In this document: positions 8,303 through 17,400 of the stretch, one piece after another | Layout of the letters: every line of letters starts with the position of its first letter | Position numbering within the stretch: the stretch's first letter is position 1 | From: Mageeibacillus sp. | GTDB taxonomy: Bacteria > Bacillota > Clostridia > Saccharofermentanales > Saccharofermentanaceae | Reading direction: 5' to 3' | DNA: 64,000 nucleotides | Assembly: GCA_022484595.1 (NCBI GenBank) | Contig: JAKVLB010000008.1 | Span: 44,187 to 108,186, forward strand | Notes under the pieces: generated by a model | What the model was told of the DNA's origin: nothing | Database searches by the model: none | Seen by the model: only the letters and a program-made list of their open reading frames with translations | Made by a program: the position numbers and the translations under genes

Positions 8303-8713
8303 TTACTGTCTGCTGACTTTGTATCCGTTCATGACAGCGAGCACCAGCTGCCTTCCCTGCCCGTCATAAATCTTAACTTCATATACACATGTGCTTCTTC
8401 CATCCTTGACGATATCCGCTGTGCATATAATTTCTCCGCACTTCCATGGTCTAAGAAAGTTAATCTGACTGCTCTGCGTCACCGTCATAGTATTTCCGCC
8501 GGGTTCGCAGTTCTGCGCCACCGCGAATGCAAAATCCGCCATGGTATAATATACAGCGCCCATAAGTCCTCCGGCAGCATTCATGTGCTTTGAGCAAGGC
8601 TCCAGCGTGACTTTGCTGTGACCGTACTTCGCTTCATCAATACATATTCCGGTAACTTCAGTAGCATATCTGTCACCGCGAAAAAACTCTCTTACTTCTT
8701 CAATGGCAGCCAC
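8303..8713 (-). CDS. PaaI-type hotdog-fold thioesterase
   Basis: A 136-residue protein with the hotdog thioesterase pattern S-K-H-M-N-A-A-G-G-L-M-G-A-V-Y-Y-T-M-A-D-F-A-F. The N-A-A-G-G-x-x-G-x-x-x-x-x-x-D arrangement carries the catalytic Asp of the PaaI group. It should hydrolyse aryl- or acyl-CoA thioesters in the cytosol. It is the third gene of the ior operon, 6 bases after iorB and 11 before paaK. It could release aryl-acetate and CoA from the IOR product or clear dead-end thioesters. Confidence 0.87.
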   Translation of the reverse strand: MAAIEEVREFFRGDRYATEVTGICIDEAKYGHSKVTLEPCSKHMNAAGGLMGAVYYTMADFAFAVAQNCEPGGNTMTVTQSSQINFLRPWKCGEIICTADIVKDGRSTCVYEVKIYDGQGRQLVLAVMNGYKVSRQ

Positions 8714-8719
8714 AGAAAC

Positions 8720-9295
8720 TCACCTCGCCTGAGCGCCCATCTCAAAAGCTTTTCTGTTTAGCTGAGCAAATTTTGCCGGAACGCAGGCTTCAACGGCATT
8801 CAGCCATTCATCACTGCTTATCTCTTTGATATAGTTGGCAAATCTTCCCATAAGAACGATGTTTGCCGCCTTGGAAGATCCGGCTTCGTTGGCGATATCA
8901 AGCGCATCAAGCGCGTCGACTTTGGCTCCGGAGGCAGTCATCTTCTCAATAAGCTCTTCAGGATACTTTGCTGTTCCCGCAATTACAGGCATAGGATCAA
9001 TCTGCTGTGTCGAAGTAACAATCTGACCTCCGGGTTTGAGGAATTCGGTATATCTCGCGGCTTCAAGAAGCTCAAAAGATATGATGTAATCAGCTCCGCC
9101 TCTGTCAATTATCGGAGAATATACCTTGTCTCCGAATCTGACATAGGTAACAACGCTGCCTCCGCGCTGGCTCATACCGTGAACCTCGGAAACCTTAACG
9201 TCATAGCCTTTATCCATTGCGGCGCGTCCTAAAACCTTGCTCGCGAGAAGCGAACCCTGTCCACCTACGCCGACTATCATTACGCTGGTAATCAT
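8720..9295 (-). CDS. iorB: Indolepyruvate:ferredoxin oxidoreductase, beta (gamma-domain) subunit
   Basis: A 191-residue subunit of the oxygen-sensitive oxidoreductase that converts aryl pyruvates from Trp, Phe and Tyr transamination to aryl-acetyl-CoA, CO2 and reduced ferredoxin. The N-terminus V-G-V-G-G-Q-G-S-L-L-A-S-K and the segment S-E-V-H-G-M-S-Q-R-G-G-S-V are diagnostic of the 2-oxoacid:acceptor oxidoreductase gamma domain, which binds CoA. Its start overlaps the end of iorA by 4 bases, so the two subunits are probably translationally coupled. Confidence 0.94.
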   Translation of the reverse strand: MITSVMIVGVGGQGSLLASKVLGRAAMDKGYDVKVSEVHGMSQRGGSVVTYVRFGDKVYSPIIDRGGADYIISFELLEAARYTEFLKPGGQIVTSTQQIDPMPVIAGTAKYPEELIEKMTASGAKVDALDALDIANEAGSSKAANIVLMGRFANYIKEISSDEWLNAVEACVPAKFAQLNRKAFEMGAQAR

Positions 9296-11043
9296 TTTAC
9301 AGTATCTCCTTCCTGTGTCTCAAAGGCTCCGAACTTGCAAAGCTGCGCGCATACTTTGCAGCCGACGCACTGTGTGGCGTCAATCTGAGCCTTGCCGTCC
9401 TTGAATGATATGGCCGGGCATCCCATCTTCATGCATGATCTGCACGACTTACACTTGTCCGGGTTGACTCTGATTGCCGGCTGACGCTTGACATACTTGA
9501 GAAGTGCGCACGGACGTCTGCTGATAATAACTGAAGGTTCAGAAGCGACAAGCTCTTCCCTGACAGCCTTGTCTGTTGCATCAAGATTATAAGGATCTAC
9601 TACTCTTACTCGATTGATTCCCATTGCACGGCAAAGCGCTTCAAGGTCAATCTTTCCGGCCGGGTCTCCGCGAAGGTTAAGACCGGTTGTCGGGTTCTGC
9701 TGATGTCCCGTCATACCTGTGATGGAATTATCAAGAATGATGACTGTTGAATTTGTTTGATTATAGGCTATGTTTGCAAGACCTGTCATTCCGGAATGCA
9801 TAAAAGTCGAATCGCCTATTACGGCAACAGTATTCTTCTCACTTTCTTCTCCTCTCGCCTTGTTGAAGCCGTGGAGTGAACTGATTGAAGCACCCATGCA
9901 TTCAGTGGTATCAATAGCAGAAAGCGGAGGTGTGGCACCGAGCGTATAGCAGCCTATATCGCCCATTACGCGGCACTTGTTCTTCGAGAGCGTATAGAAC
10001 AGACCTCTGTGGGGACAGCCTGCACACATCGCCGGCGGACGGCCCGGAAGACCTTCAATGGGCTTGCATGAAGGAGCCTTCGGAAGCTCCATATTCTCTG
10101 CAATTATACTCTGCGAGTATTCGTCGGTCATGGGGAATACGTCCTTGCCGGTAACATTAATTCCAAGCGCGCGGCAGTGTGTCTCAATTATAGGATCGAG
10201 TTCTTCGACAACAACTACTTTCCTGACGCTTGCGGCAAAATCTTTGATTAGCTTTACAGGAAGCGGGTTTATAAGTCCAAGCTTAAGAATGCTGGCTTTG
10301 TCACCGTAAACTTCCTTAATATACTGATATGAAGTGCTTGAAGTTATAAAACCGACGGAATCATCCGTACCTTTTTCAACCCTGTTCAAATCTGTAGTCT
10401 CAGCGAACTGAACCAGCCTTTCCGTGCGTTCTTCAACAATCGGGTGGCGCTTCTTCGCGTTTGCCGGGACCATAACATACTTCGCGGCATCCTTGACGTA
10501 AGGCTTCATCTCATGCTCTGTTCTGTCACCGGTCTCGACAATACTCTGTGAATGCGCAACTCTCGTGCACATTTTTACAAATACCGGAGTATCAAACTCT
10601 TCGGACAAATCATAAGCTCTCTTTGTAAAATCCAAAGCTTCCTGCGAGTCGGAAGGCTCAAGCATAGGTATCTTCGCCGCGATTGCATAGTGCCTGGAAT
10701 CCTGTTCATTCTGTGAAGAATGCATGCCCGGATCGTCAGCGACAAGTATGCACATGCCGGCATTAACACCTGTATAGGATATGGTAAACAGAGGATCGGC
10801 CGCAACATTCAGTCCTACGTGCTTCATGGCACAGAAGCTTCTCCTGCCGGCGCGGCTTGCACCGAACGCAGTTTCCATAGCAACCTTCTCATTGGGAGCC
10901 CACTCGCAATATATCTCGTTAAATTTGGCGGCTTCTTCCGTTGTCTCGGTAGAAGGGGTGCCCGGGTATGAGCTTGCAACGCAAACACCCGCTTCGAAAA
11001 GACCTCTTGCGACGGCCTTGTTTCCCAGCATAAGTTCTTTCAT
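9292..11043 (-). CDS. iorA: Indolepyruvate:ferredoxin oxidoreductase, alpha subunit
   Basis: A 583-residue thiamine-diphosphate and iron-sulfur subunit. The N-terminal pyrimidine domain has S-S-Y-P-G-T-P-S-T-E. The central TPP-binding part has M-C-A-G-C-P-H-R-G-L, G-D-I-G-C-Y-T-L-G and G-D-S-T-F-M-H-S-G. The C-terminal ferredoxin-like domain has cysteine clusters C-K-S-C-R-S-C-M-K-M-G-C-P and C-V-G-C-K-V-C-A-Q-L-C for two 4Fe-4S clusters. GGAG lies 9 bases before the ATG. It leads a five-gene operon that ends with an ACT sensor, so aromatic amino acid fermentation producing reduced ferredoxin is the likely role. The enzyme implies a strictly anaerobic host. Confidence 0.95.
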   Translation of the reverse strand: MKELMLGNKAVARGLFEAGVCVASSYPGTPSTETTEEAAKFNEIYCEWAPNEKVAMETAFGASRAGRRSFCAMKHVGLNVAADPLFTISYTGVNAGMCILVADDPGMHSSQNEQDSRHYAIAAKIPMLEPSDSQEALDFTKRAYDLSEEFDTPVFVKMCTRVAHSQSIVETGDRTEHEMKPYVKDAAKYVMVPANAKKRHPIVEERTERLVQFAETTDLNRVEKGTDDSVGFITSSTSYQYIKEVYGDKASILKLGLINPLPVKLIKDFAASVRKVVVVEELDPIIETHCRALGINVTGKDVFPMTDEYSQSIIAENMELPKAPSCKPIEGLPGRPPAMCAGCPHRGLFYTLSKNKCRVMGDIGCYTLGATPPLSAIDTTECMGASISSLHGFNKARGEESEKNTVAVIGDSTFMHSGMTGLANIAYNQTNSTVIILDNSITGMTGHQQNPTTGLNLRGDPAGKIDLEALCRAMGINRVRVVDPYNLDATDKAVREELVASEPSVIISRRPCALLKYVKRQPAIRVNPDKCKSCRSCMKMGCPAISFKDGKAQIDATQCVGCKVCAQLCKFGAFETQEGDTVK

Positions 11044-11067
11044 TGGCTGTATCTCCTATATTTAATT

Positions 11068-11102
11068 AGGGTTCGGAAGGCACAATGCGCCCACCGAACC
11101 CT
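11068..11102 (-). terminator. Hairpin upstream of iorA (terminator or leader structure)
   Basis: On the minus strand agggttcgg pairs with ccgaaccct (9 bases) around a 17-base loop that can itself pair ggc with gcc. It lies 50 bases after the stop of the diguanylate cyclase gene and 24 bases before iorA. The following stretch AATTAAAT is only moderately T-rich. It either ends the cyclase transcript or forms the start of the iorA leader, because a possible -10 (TATTAT) lies just upstream of it. Confidence 0.5.
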
Positions 11103-11150
11103 ATAATACTACAAATCCAGGCCCTCATAAAGTGCGCAGATGTCATTTAA

Positions 11151-13457
11151 TCATCTGTAAGAGCCGTATTTCTTGCGTTTCTCATGTTTCTCTTCATAGA
11201 GCAGACCATCAGCGATATCAAGAATCTCATATATATCAATCTTAGGGCTGCACTTGAACTCATGTATTCCTGTACTCATTCCGATATGATACGGCTTATC
11301 CGCCTGCTTGTTATAGAATTCGGTAACTTTATCAATGCGCATTTTAATCTTATGTATGTCACATTCATCTCCAATGACAGCGAGCACCACAAATTCATCA
11401 CCTCCGAGCCGTCCGATAATATCGGCGTCACGGAATGATTTCTTGAGTATCCTCGCTATCGTTCTGATCGCGAAGTCTCCGTCATCGTGGCCGTACTTGT
11501 CATTCACCATCTTGAGGTTATCCATATCTGCATAACAGATAACCGCAGCCTTTCCGATATTGAGAGGATCTCCCAGAACCTTTTCAGCTTTCCCTAGAAA
11601 GCCTCTGCGATTGAGTATTCCTGTCAGCTCATCATGTGTAGCTATCTCGTCAAGTTTGGTGTTATCTCTGATAAATCTCTCAAGCGAATTCTGAAGCGAC
11701 TGCTTGGACTTATTCTGTTCCTCTATCATTATCAGTGACTTGAGTGTTACGGACAGCTGGAAAGCTACTGTCGACACATTGCCGAGATTTCCGCTGTCAA
11801 GTTCATTTACCAGAAGCCCGTATAAATCGGCACCGACGAAGAGCGGGAAAACAACCATGGTCCTGCGCTTATCCTCAGGTATGTTCTCATTGGTAAACAG
11901 AAGATCGGTACGAAGGAGCTGTTGTTCTTCACTCAAGGCACGAATTCCGTGTTCATCACCGATTGCCTTCAAAAGCATTGAATTCGGGCATTTCCAGTTG
12001 CCCTTCCCGGAGTTGTGCACATTACCCTGGAACAGATATAGAAATGACCTGTGAAAGCCCACAGAATAGAGTCCCTCCAGAAGGTGTTCGTATGGTATGT
12101 CGTTCTCTGACGACATGAGGAAGATATCCCCGGTCTGCTGATTCACAAGTCTTGACAGATGTTCACTCTTGTTCTCATCATTGCGGGAAATTGATAATCC
12201 GGAGAAAGAAAGCATTCTGTAATAATCCGAGAACATCTCGTTCAAAGCATCAGTATTGTCTTTGAGGATGATCGATCCCTCGTACTGCATAGTCTGAAGC
12301 ACATTGAAGAATTTCTCCGGAGTTATATATACAAGCAGCTGTGTCTGCAGAATATGTGCAAAACTCTTATTCAGACTATCACACACTGCCGGGTCTGAGG
12401 GATTTCCGATAAATGACAGGTAATCGCTGCAAAAATCATCAATTCGTTTCTTGATTTCAATCATCGGTTCATCATCTGCGAATATTCCGAACAGATATTT
12501 CTTTACTGCATCTGCGACACGGTTCCCGCCATGTTCAAGCTCATCAAAATGAAGTCTTCTTCTCATAGCCTTGACGTCAAGTCCATCACAGCCGCAGGAG
12601 CTTCTTTGTATCAGATGTGTCTCCACAGACATATCTTCCAGAGCAAAACCGTTTATATAATTGTATGCATTCATTACAGCCTTATAAGTAAGATCTGCAG
12701 AACTTGCCTCAACAGTCGTAAGCGGCGGATTAAGAGATACCGAGAACCGGTCGTCATCGAAGCCTGTGACCATAATATCCTTGCCGGGAAGAAGTCCTCT
12801 GCTGTAAAGAACCCTGTATCCTCCGATAGCCATGGAATCATTCGCGAAAACAATCGCGTCAATATCCGGATTACGATCCAGCAGATCGTTTACTTCCACT
12901 GTACTGTTCTCTGAAAAATCTCCATAGACAATCCTCTTGTCATCAACAGGTATATTGTGCTCCGCAAGTACACTTCTGTAAACTTCGAGTCTTTCCCGTG
13001 CATCCCGGTTCGTTACAGGACCGGATACAAACCCGATGGAATGACATGAATGCTTGTCAATAAGGTGACTGATCGCGCGTGAAAGCCCGGATTTGTTGTC
13101 AAAAGTTACGGACTGATATCCTTTAAAATTTGAGAACAGGCAGACAATCGGAACATCGGGCAATCCCTTGAGAAATTTGCGCTGCATCTGCTCATCCGCC
13201 CTTGAACATATAGTCCCCTGAAGGATATAGATAATGTCAACATTACGGACAGAAGGAAGAGAAAAAATCGAATTATACTGATACTCATACTCTTTGTCTG
13301 CGTATTTGCTGTCCGGTCTTCCTATATAGTGACCCGGAAAAATAAACAGATTTGCATTGAGAGCCCTGGCGGCAAGTTCAGCACCTTTGCAGGCTTCATT
13401 GGAAAAATACTTGTCAAGGTCATCTATCAGAAAACCGATATTAAGAGGACGTGCCAT
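11151..13457 (-). CDS. Sugar-binding-protein-like sensor with GGDEF diguanylate cyclase
   Basis: A 768-residue soluble protein without signal peptide or membrane helix. Residues about 5-285 form a LacI/periplasmic-binding-protein type I domain (start R-P-L-N-I-G-F-L-I-D-D; ligand region F-A-N-D-S-M-A-I-G-G-Y; V-T-G-F-D-D-D-R-F) but with no DNA-binding helix-turn-helix in front. A conserved S-C-G-C motif follows, then a helical and GAF-like stretch (about 300-590), then a GGDEF domain with H-D-E-L-T-G-I-L-N-R-R-G-F and R-L-G-G-D-E-F at about 685-689. R-D-A-D, five residues before GGDEF, is a canonical inhibitory I-site, so c-di-GMP should feed back. ATG 13457 with GAGGTG six bases upstream is preferred to the GTG at 13466. 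It probably links a cytoplasmic sugar-like ligand to c-di-GMP synthesis. Confidence 0.88.
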   Translation of the reverse strand: MARPLNIGFLIDDLDKYFSNEACKGAELAARALNANLFIFPGHYIGRPDSKYADKEYEYQYNSIFSLPSVRNVDIIYILQGTICSRADEQMQRKFLKGLPDVPIVCLFSNFKGYQSVTFDNKSGLSRAISHLIDKHSCHSIGFVSGPVTNRDARERLEVYRSVLAEHNIPVDDKRIVYGDFSENSTVEVNDLLDRNPDIDAIVFANDSMAIGGYRVLYSRGLLPGKDIMVTGFDDDRFSVSLNPPLTTVEASSADLTYKAVMNAYNYINGFALEDMSVETHLIQRSSCGCDGLDVKAMRRRLHFDELEHGGNRVADAVKKYLFGIFADDEPMIEIKKRIDDFCSDYLSFIGNPSDPAVCDSLNKSFAHILQTQLLVYITPEKFFNVLQTMQYEGSIILKDNTDALNEMFSDYYRMLSFSGLSISRNDENKSEHLSRLVNQQTGDIFLMSSENDIPYEHLLEGLYSVGFHRSFLYLFQGNVHNSGKGNWKCPNSMLLKAIGDEHGIRALSEEQQLLRTDLLFTNENIPEDKRRTMVVFPLFVGADLYGLLVNELDSGNLGNVSTVAFQLSVTLKSLIMIEEQNKSKQSLQNSLERFIRDNTKLDEIATHDELTGILNRRGFLGKAEKVLGDPLNIGKAAVICYADMDNLKMVNDKYGHDDGDFAIRTIARILKKSFRDADIIGRLGGDEFVVLAVIGDECDIHKIKMRIDKVTEFYNKQADKPYHIGMSTGIHEFKCSPKIDIYEILDIADGLLYEEKHEKRKKYGSYR

Positions 13458-13557
13458 ATAAATCACCTCATTTCATGCAGGCTATAATTTATAATAGCAT
13501 AAACAGATGGCAATATCCCACGTTTGTGCGCAACATAATGCACTTTTGTTTACTGGT

Positions 13558-16500
13558 TTACTTTCTCTTCATCTTGTCTGTATACATTGCAGCGTCAGCT
13601 TCGCTTATCATTTTATCGATATCAAGGTCATTGTCTATAACCCTTTCCGATATTCCGATACTTGCTTTTACGCTGAACGGTTTGCCTGCAATAGCCCGGT
13701 CGTTGCTGCAGAAATCTTCAATCTCATAACGTATATCGGAAACACCGGATGCAAGTTTGCGATCGCCTGTCAGAACAAAGGCAAACTCATCTCCGCCATA
13801 GCGTGCCGCAACTCCGTTGTTCTCGACAATATTCATTATCGCGCGTGAGAGAATCTGTATAGCTATGTCGCCGTTATCATGCCCGTAATTGTCATTAATA
13901 CGCTTAAGTCTGTCCATATCGACAGAAAACAATGATAATATCCGGCCCTGATTATCTTCTTTTGAGCATATCTCGCTGATGGCGTTGAAGAAACCCCTTC
14001 TGTTATACAGACCTGTAAGATAATCCTGTTCGGACAGTCTTGCAACCGCTCTGTTTGTGTTGACCAGTTTGTGGTTATTAAGCACTCCGTTTACCATCGC
14101 ACTTACAAACAGGCTCAGTTCCTCAAATCGCTGCTGCGACCGTAAAGTAATATGGTCATAAGCATTTAGCAGATATCCGTGGTCTGCCGAACCGGATGCT
14201 ATCTGTCTGAAGAGCATCACATTGGCACCGCTGTCTTTCTCGACAAGTCTGAAATAATCAGGAACGATGTTTGCCATCCCGTAGAACTTCTGCGCATACC
14301 TGTATTCTCCGTCATTTCCCTGGAATATACAGTGCCTGCAATTGTTCGGTTCAGTTATACATATGAAATAATACTGTTTCTTCCACATCCAGAGAGAGTG
14401 CTGAAGATTTACCGAAGCTTCGTCTATATTGTCAGCGCTGATCATCCTTGTAACAAAATGTCCCATCTCAAGCATGTGACGGAATGAATCCTGATTTTCA
14501 TCAGCAAGCTCATCAACAATATCAGACCACTCAAAATCTTCTTTTTTCCTGCATGAGCATGATTGGTTTATTTTTAGAGAATACGGTATCAGGAAAGAAT
14601 CTGTTTTTCCGGACAATTCTGGTCTCCATCCGTTAATGCGCACCATAAGTCCCTCAACGATTTTGTCATAATTGAGTTCACATGTCGTAAGCACAGGAGA
14701 GTTATATTTGCCCTGCCAGATACCATCGAAACCTGTGACAATCACATCGTCAGGAACAGATATCCCGTATTTCCGCAAAGTATCGCAGACTCCTATCGCC
14801 ATTGAATCATTTGCGCAGATTATAGCTTCAGGAACCTCATAACCATTATCAAGAAGCTCGCTTAATACTTCAGATGTCTTGGCATCCCAGAAATCACCGT
14901 AGAAGATGTGAGCCTGACTGAAAGGTATTCCGTTATCCTCAAGAACTCTCCTGAAAATATCAATTCGCTCCTCGGAGAAACTGTTGTCCTTGAATCCGGC
15001 AAACATATCAATCTTACGGCATCCATGATGTTCAACAACATGCCGGACTATTTTCTCAAAGCCTGGACCATATTCATAATCCGCATTGATACAGCCTTCC
15101 ATAGGATACTGGAATGTAATCACCGGAATTCTGAGCTTGTGGCCATAACTTACAAGTCTCTCTATTACCTGTCCGGTTTTAATCATCTCGCCGAAAATAA
15201 CAATCGCCGCCAGATCAAGCGTTCCGACAATATCGGCAAATTTGAGCTGCAGCTCTGTCTCTCCATAATCCTGTGACGGTATTCCAAACGTAAAACTTGC
15301 AATCACGTATTTTGACAGCACATCTTTAGTCTGCATCGCTCTCAGCACAACACTGTAATTATCGGCATCTTCCCATACTCCGCATACTGCAATCAGTTTT
15401 CTTGAATTTCCGTACACTTTGACCTTACGAATAGAGATATTACGGAAGTAGACACCTCCGAAGTTGCCCGGTTTCATGATTATCTCCGCCACAGCATCAA
15501 CCTTAGTATCAGACTTTACTTCAAACTCAAATCTATGTGTCTGCCATTCCTTCTCGATATTAAAAGTAATCTGACCTGAAATATCATCAAAGCTATCGTT
15601 GTCCTGTCTTACAGATGCTGAGACTTCCCACTCGCAGTCAGCCTTCACTTCAGCCGAAAACTCATATAATGAACTGCCTTCAAGGCTGAATCCGTTCTGA
15701 GTCATATTGATGCCGGACCTGTTGATCTGATATTCAGAAGGTACAATGCAGATATCATTATCTGAAATAAGCACCTCGGAACAGTCATAAGAATCGTTAA
15801 CCCTGAAATAGTCATTTGAACGAAGAAGATTAGCTGAGGCATCAGAAGTACCTTGCGCGTTATCATTCAGATGTTCTGCCCTGAAGTCATCATATTCTGG
15901 TTTACGATATAGCCTGACATAGTCAACAATCATGCAGTCATATTTCCCGTCACTGTCACCGGAAGCGTTGAATCTGCAACCGGTAATATCTCTTCCCATA
16001 TCAAGACCAATGGAGATATTGAACGGCTTATCGAACGGAGCGGGATAAGGCTTAAAAACAGAGCCGGTTTTCGAGAACCATGAACATGCATGACATATTC
16101 TCTCTCCGTCACAATAGATTGTAATGTCATATGGAGTCCATTCACAGGCGAAAACGTGGAAATCATCAGAATAATCAACGTCGCCTGTAAGAATTTCTCT
16201 CTTCTGTGTGTGTGGGTGTCCAAATTGCACGGAGCCTTCGAGCTTGCGCGTGTTACAGCCGGTTATTCGCATAATGTCTATCTCGCCATTGTCACAGGTC
16301 AATCTGTCACCGGCAGGCAAAAGCTTAAAAGAGCTTACAAGTCCCTGTCCTCTCGGAACTTTGATTCTTGCCACGACAAAACCGTATCGGAAATCAAATT
16401 TGCCGATTGTGTCCAGATTAGCAGATATGCAGGCATGTGAATTCTTCTTGCGCGAAAAATAACTCGGGGAAATAGTAAGACAACTTTCACCGACTTCAAG

Positions 16501-16653
16501 ACATGACCTGCCGCAATGATCTTCAGGCACACTGTCACCCGCACCGGATGCGAATGATCCGGCATTCCAATAGCTGCTGTTAATCTCATGACCGTCAAAT
16601 TCTTCAGCCCAGAACAACTTATAGCCTTCAGGCAGTACAACGTTATCCAACAT
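13558..16653 (-). CDS. GH16-like / CBM-like / binding-protein-like / GGDEF fusion, glucanase site disabled
   Basis: A 1031-residue protein with no signal peptide. Residues about 8-250 form a family 16 glucanase-like beta-sandwich (E-G-Y-K-L-F-W-A-E-E-F-D-G at the start, Y-D-I-T-I-Y-C-D-G and D-Y-V-R-L-Y-R at the end). The catalytic motif E-x-D-x-x-E reads E124-I-D126-I-M-R129, so the acid/base Glu is Arg and hydrolysis is unlikely. Residues about 275-415 resemble a CBM4/9-type carbohydrate-binding sandwich. Residues about 420-700 are a LacI-like ligand domain (C-A-N-D-S-M-A-I-G, V-T-G-F-D-G-I-W) ending in S-C-S-C. A GGDEF domain closes the protein (L-T-G-L-Y-N-R-R-G-F, Y-G-G-D-E-F at about 953-957). 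No RxxD inhibitory site precedes it, unlike in its neighbour. Most likely an intracellular glucan or oligosaccharide sensor that makes c-di-GMP. ATG 16653 chosen, with a weak GGGGA site. Confidence 0.85.
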   Translation of the reverse strand: MLDNVVLPEGYKLFWAEEFDGHEINSSYWNAGSFASGAGDSVPEDHCGRSCLEVGESCLTISPSYFSRKKNSHACISANLDTIGKFDFRYGFVVARIKVPRGQGLVSSFKLLPAGDRLTCDNGEIDIMRITGCNTRKLEGSVQFGHPHTQKREILTGDVDYSDDFHVFACEWTPYDITIYCDGERICHACSWFSKTGSVFKPYPAPFDKPFNISIGLDMGRDITGCRFNASGDSDGKYDCMIVDYVRLYRKPEYDDFRAEHLNDNAQGTSDASANLLRSNDYFRVNDSYDCSEVLISDNDICIVPSEYQINRSGINMTQNGFSLEGSSLYEFSAEVKADCEWEVSASVRQDNDSFDDISGQITFNIEKEWQTHRFEFEVKSDTKVDAVAEIIMKPGNFGGVYFRNISIRKVKVYGNSRKLIAVCGVWEDADNYSVVLRAMQTKDVLSKYVIASFTFGIPSQDYGETELQLKFADIVGTLDLAAIVIFGEMIKTGQVIERLVSYGHKLRIPVITFQYPMEGCINADYEYGPGFEKIVRHVVEHHGCRKIDMFAGFKDNSFSEERIDIFRRVLEDNGIPFSQAHIFYGDFWDAKTSEVLSELLDNGYEVPEAIICANDSMAIGVCDTLRKYGISVPDDVIVTGFDGIWQGKYNSPVLTTCELNYDKIVEGLMVRINGWRPELSGKTDSFLIPYSLKINQSCSCRKKEDFEWSDIVDELADENQDSFRHMLEMGHFVTRMISADNIDEASVNLQHSLWMWKKQYYFICITEPNNCRHCIFQGNDGEYRYAQKFYGMANIVPDYFRLVEKDSGANVMLFRQIASGSADHGYLLNAYDHITLRSQQRFEELSLFVSAMVNGVLNNHKLVNTNRAVARLSEQDYLTGLYNRRGFFNAISEICSKEDNQGRILSLFSVDMDRLKRINDNYGHDNGDIAIQILSRAIMNIVENNGVAARYGGDEFAFVLTGDRKLASGVSDIRYEIEDFCSNDRAIAGKPFSVKASIGISERVIDNDLDIDKMISEADAAMYTDKMKRK

Positions 16654-16743
16654 CAATCAATCCCCGAGACAAAGATCTCATTCTCCGGCATAATCAAAAC
16701 AAAATACAGTTTATCCTTATGCTAAAACCATAACCTTATAAAA

Positions 16744-17364
16744 TCAGAATATAACATAGCGGTAGCAGTCGTCGGCACTTACCTCAAACGATTCAAACAC
16801 TTTGAGGACCGCATCATACACCGATTTCCACTTCATAATATATACAGGATCATAATCATTAGAGAACAGGTCAAATATCAGCATGTCATACATTTTTGAA
16901 TACTCGACCTTGAAAGCGTCAAAATCATTAACCGCTCTGATAAAGCTTACTCTCCTTGAAGAATCATAAACGCGGAGAACATTTACAAGATGCATCTCTT
17001 TTCTTACAGCGCCGCAAATACCGTTAACGGCTGACCTAAAGCCATCAGGAACCTCAGATATGTTGTATCTGACCACACTCTTTGCAAGCTCATCGATCAT
17101 ATCGACCGCCTGTTCTATATGGCGGAGCATCGAGAAAACCATTGCCCTGTGTTCTGAAGGTTCAATAACTATATAATTAAACCGCATGGAAAATTCGTGA
17201 AAAATATAATCACCGTCCGCCTCAAGAGAACTGACTCTGTTGGCGGCAATCTCCCTGTTATCAATGTTGTCAATCATATCCATAAGTCCGTCGCACTGTC
17301 GGTTAAGAACTTCAGTTAATGCAATTGCCTGATCGAACATATACTCTCGTTCCTTATCAGTCAT
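16744..17364 (-). CDS. DUF47 / PhoU-like helical protein
   Basis: A 206-residue, mostly helical acidic protein. The segment M-L-R-H-I-E-Q-A-V-D-M-I-D-E-L-A-K-S-V and the E-A-D-G-D-Y-I-F-H-E-F pattern resemble DUF47 proteins, which fold like PhoU (four-helix metal-cluster bundle) and usually accompany a phosphate permease. The frame is open to 17613, but the ATG at 17364 has GGAGG six bases upstream and the upstream part contains a terminator sequence, so it is not coding. No phosphate transporter is nearby, so the role is uncertain. It is separated from sepF by a strong terminator and is probably transcribed from its own promoter or by read-through. Confidence 0.7.
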   Translation of the reverse strand: MTDKEREYMFDQAIALTEVLNRQCDGLMDMIDNIDNREIAANRVSSLEADGDYIFHEFSMRFNYIVIEPSEHRAMVFSMLRHIEQAVDMIDELAKSVVRYNISEVPDGFRSAVNGICGAVRKEMHLVNVLRVYDSSRRVSFIRAVNDFDAFKVEYSKMYDMLIFDLFSNDYDPVYIMKWKSVYDAVLKVFESFEVSADDCYRYVIF

Positions 17365-17400
17365 ACAAATCCTCCACATAAAGAATGCATTAATTATACA

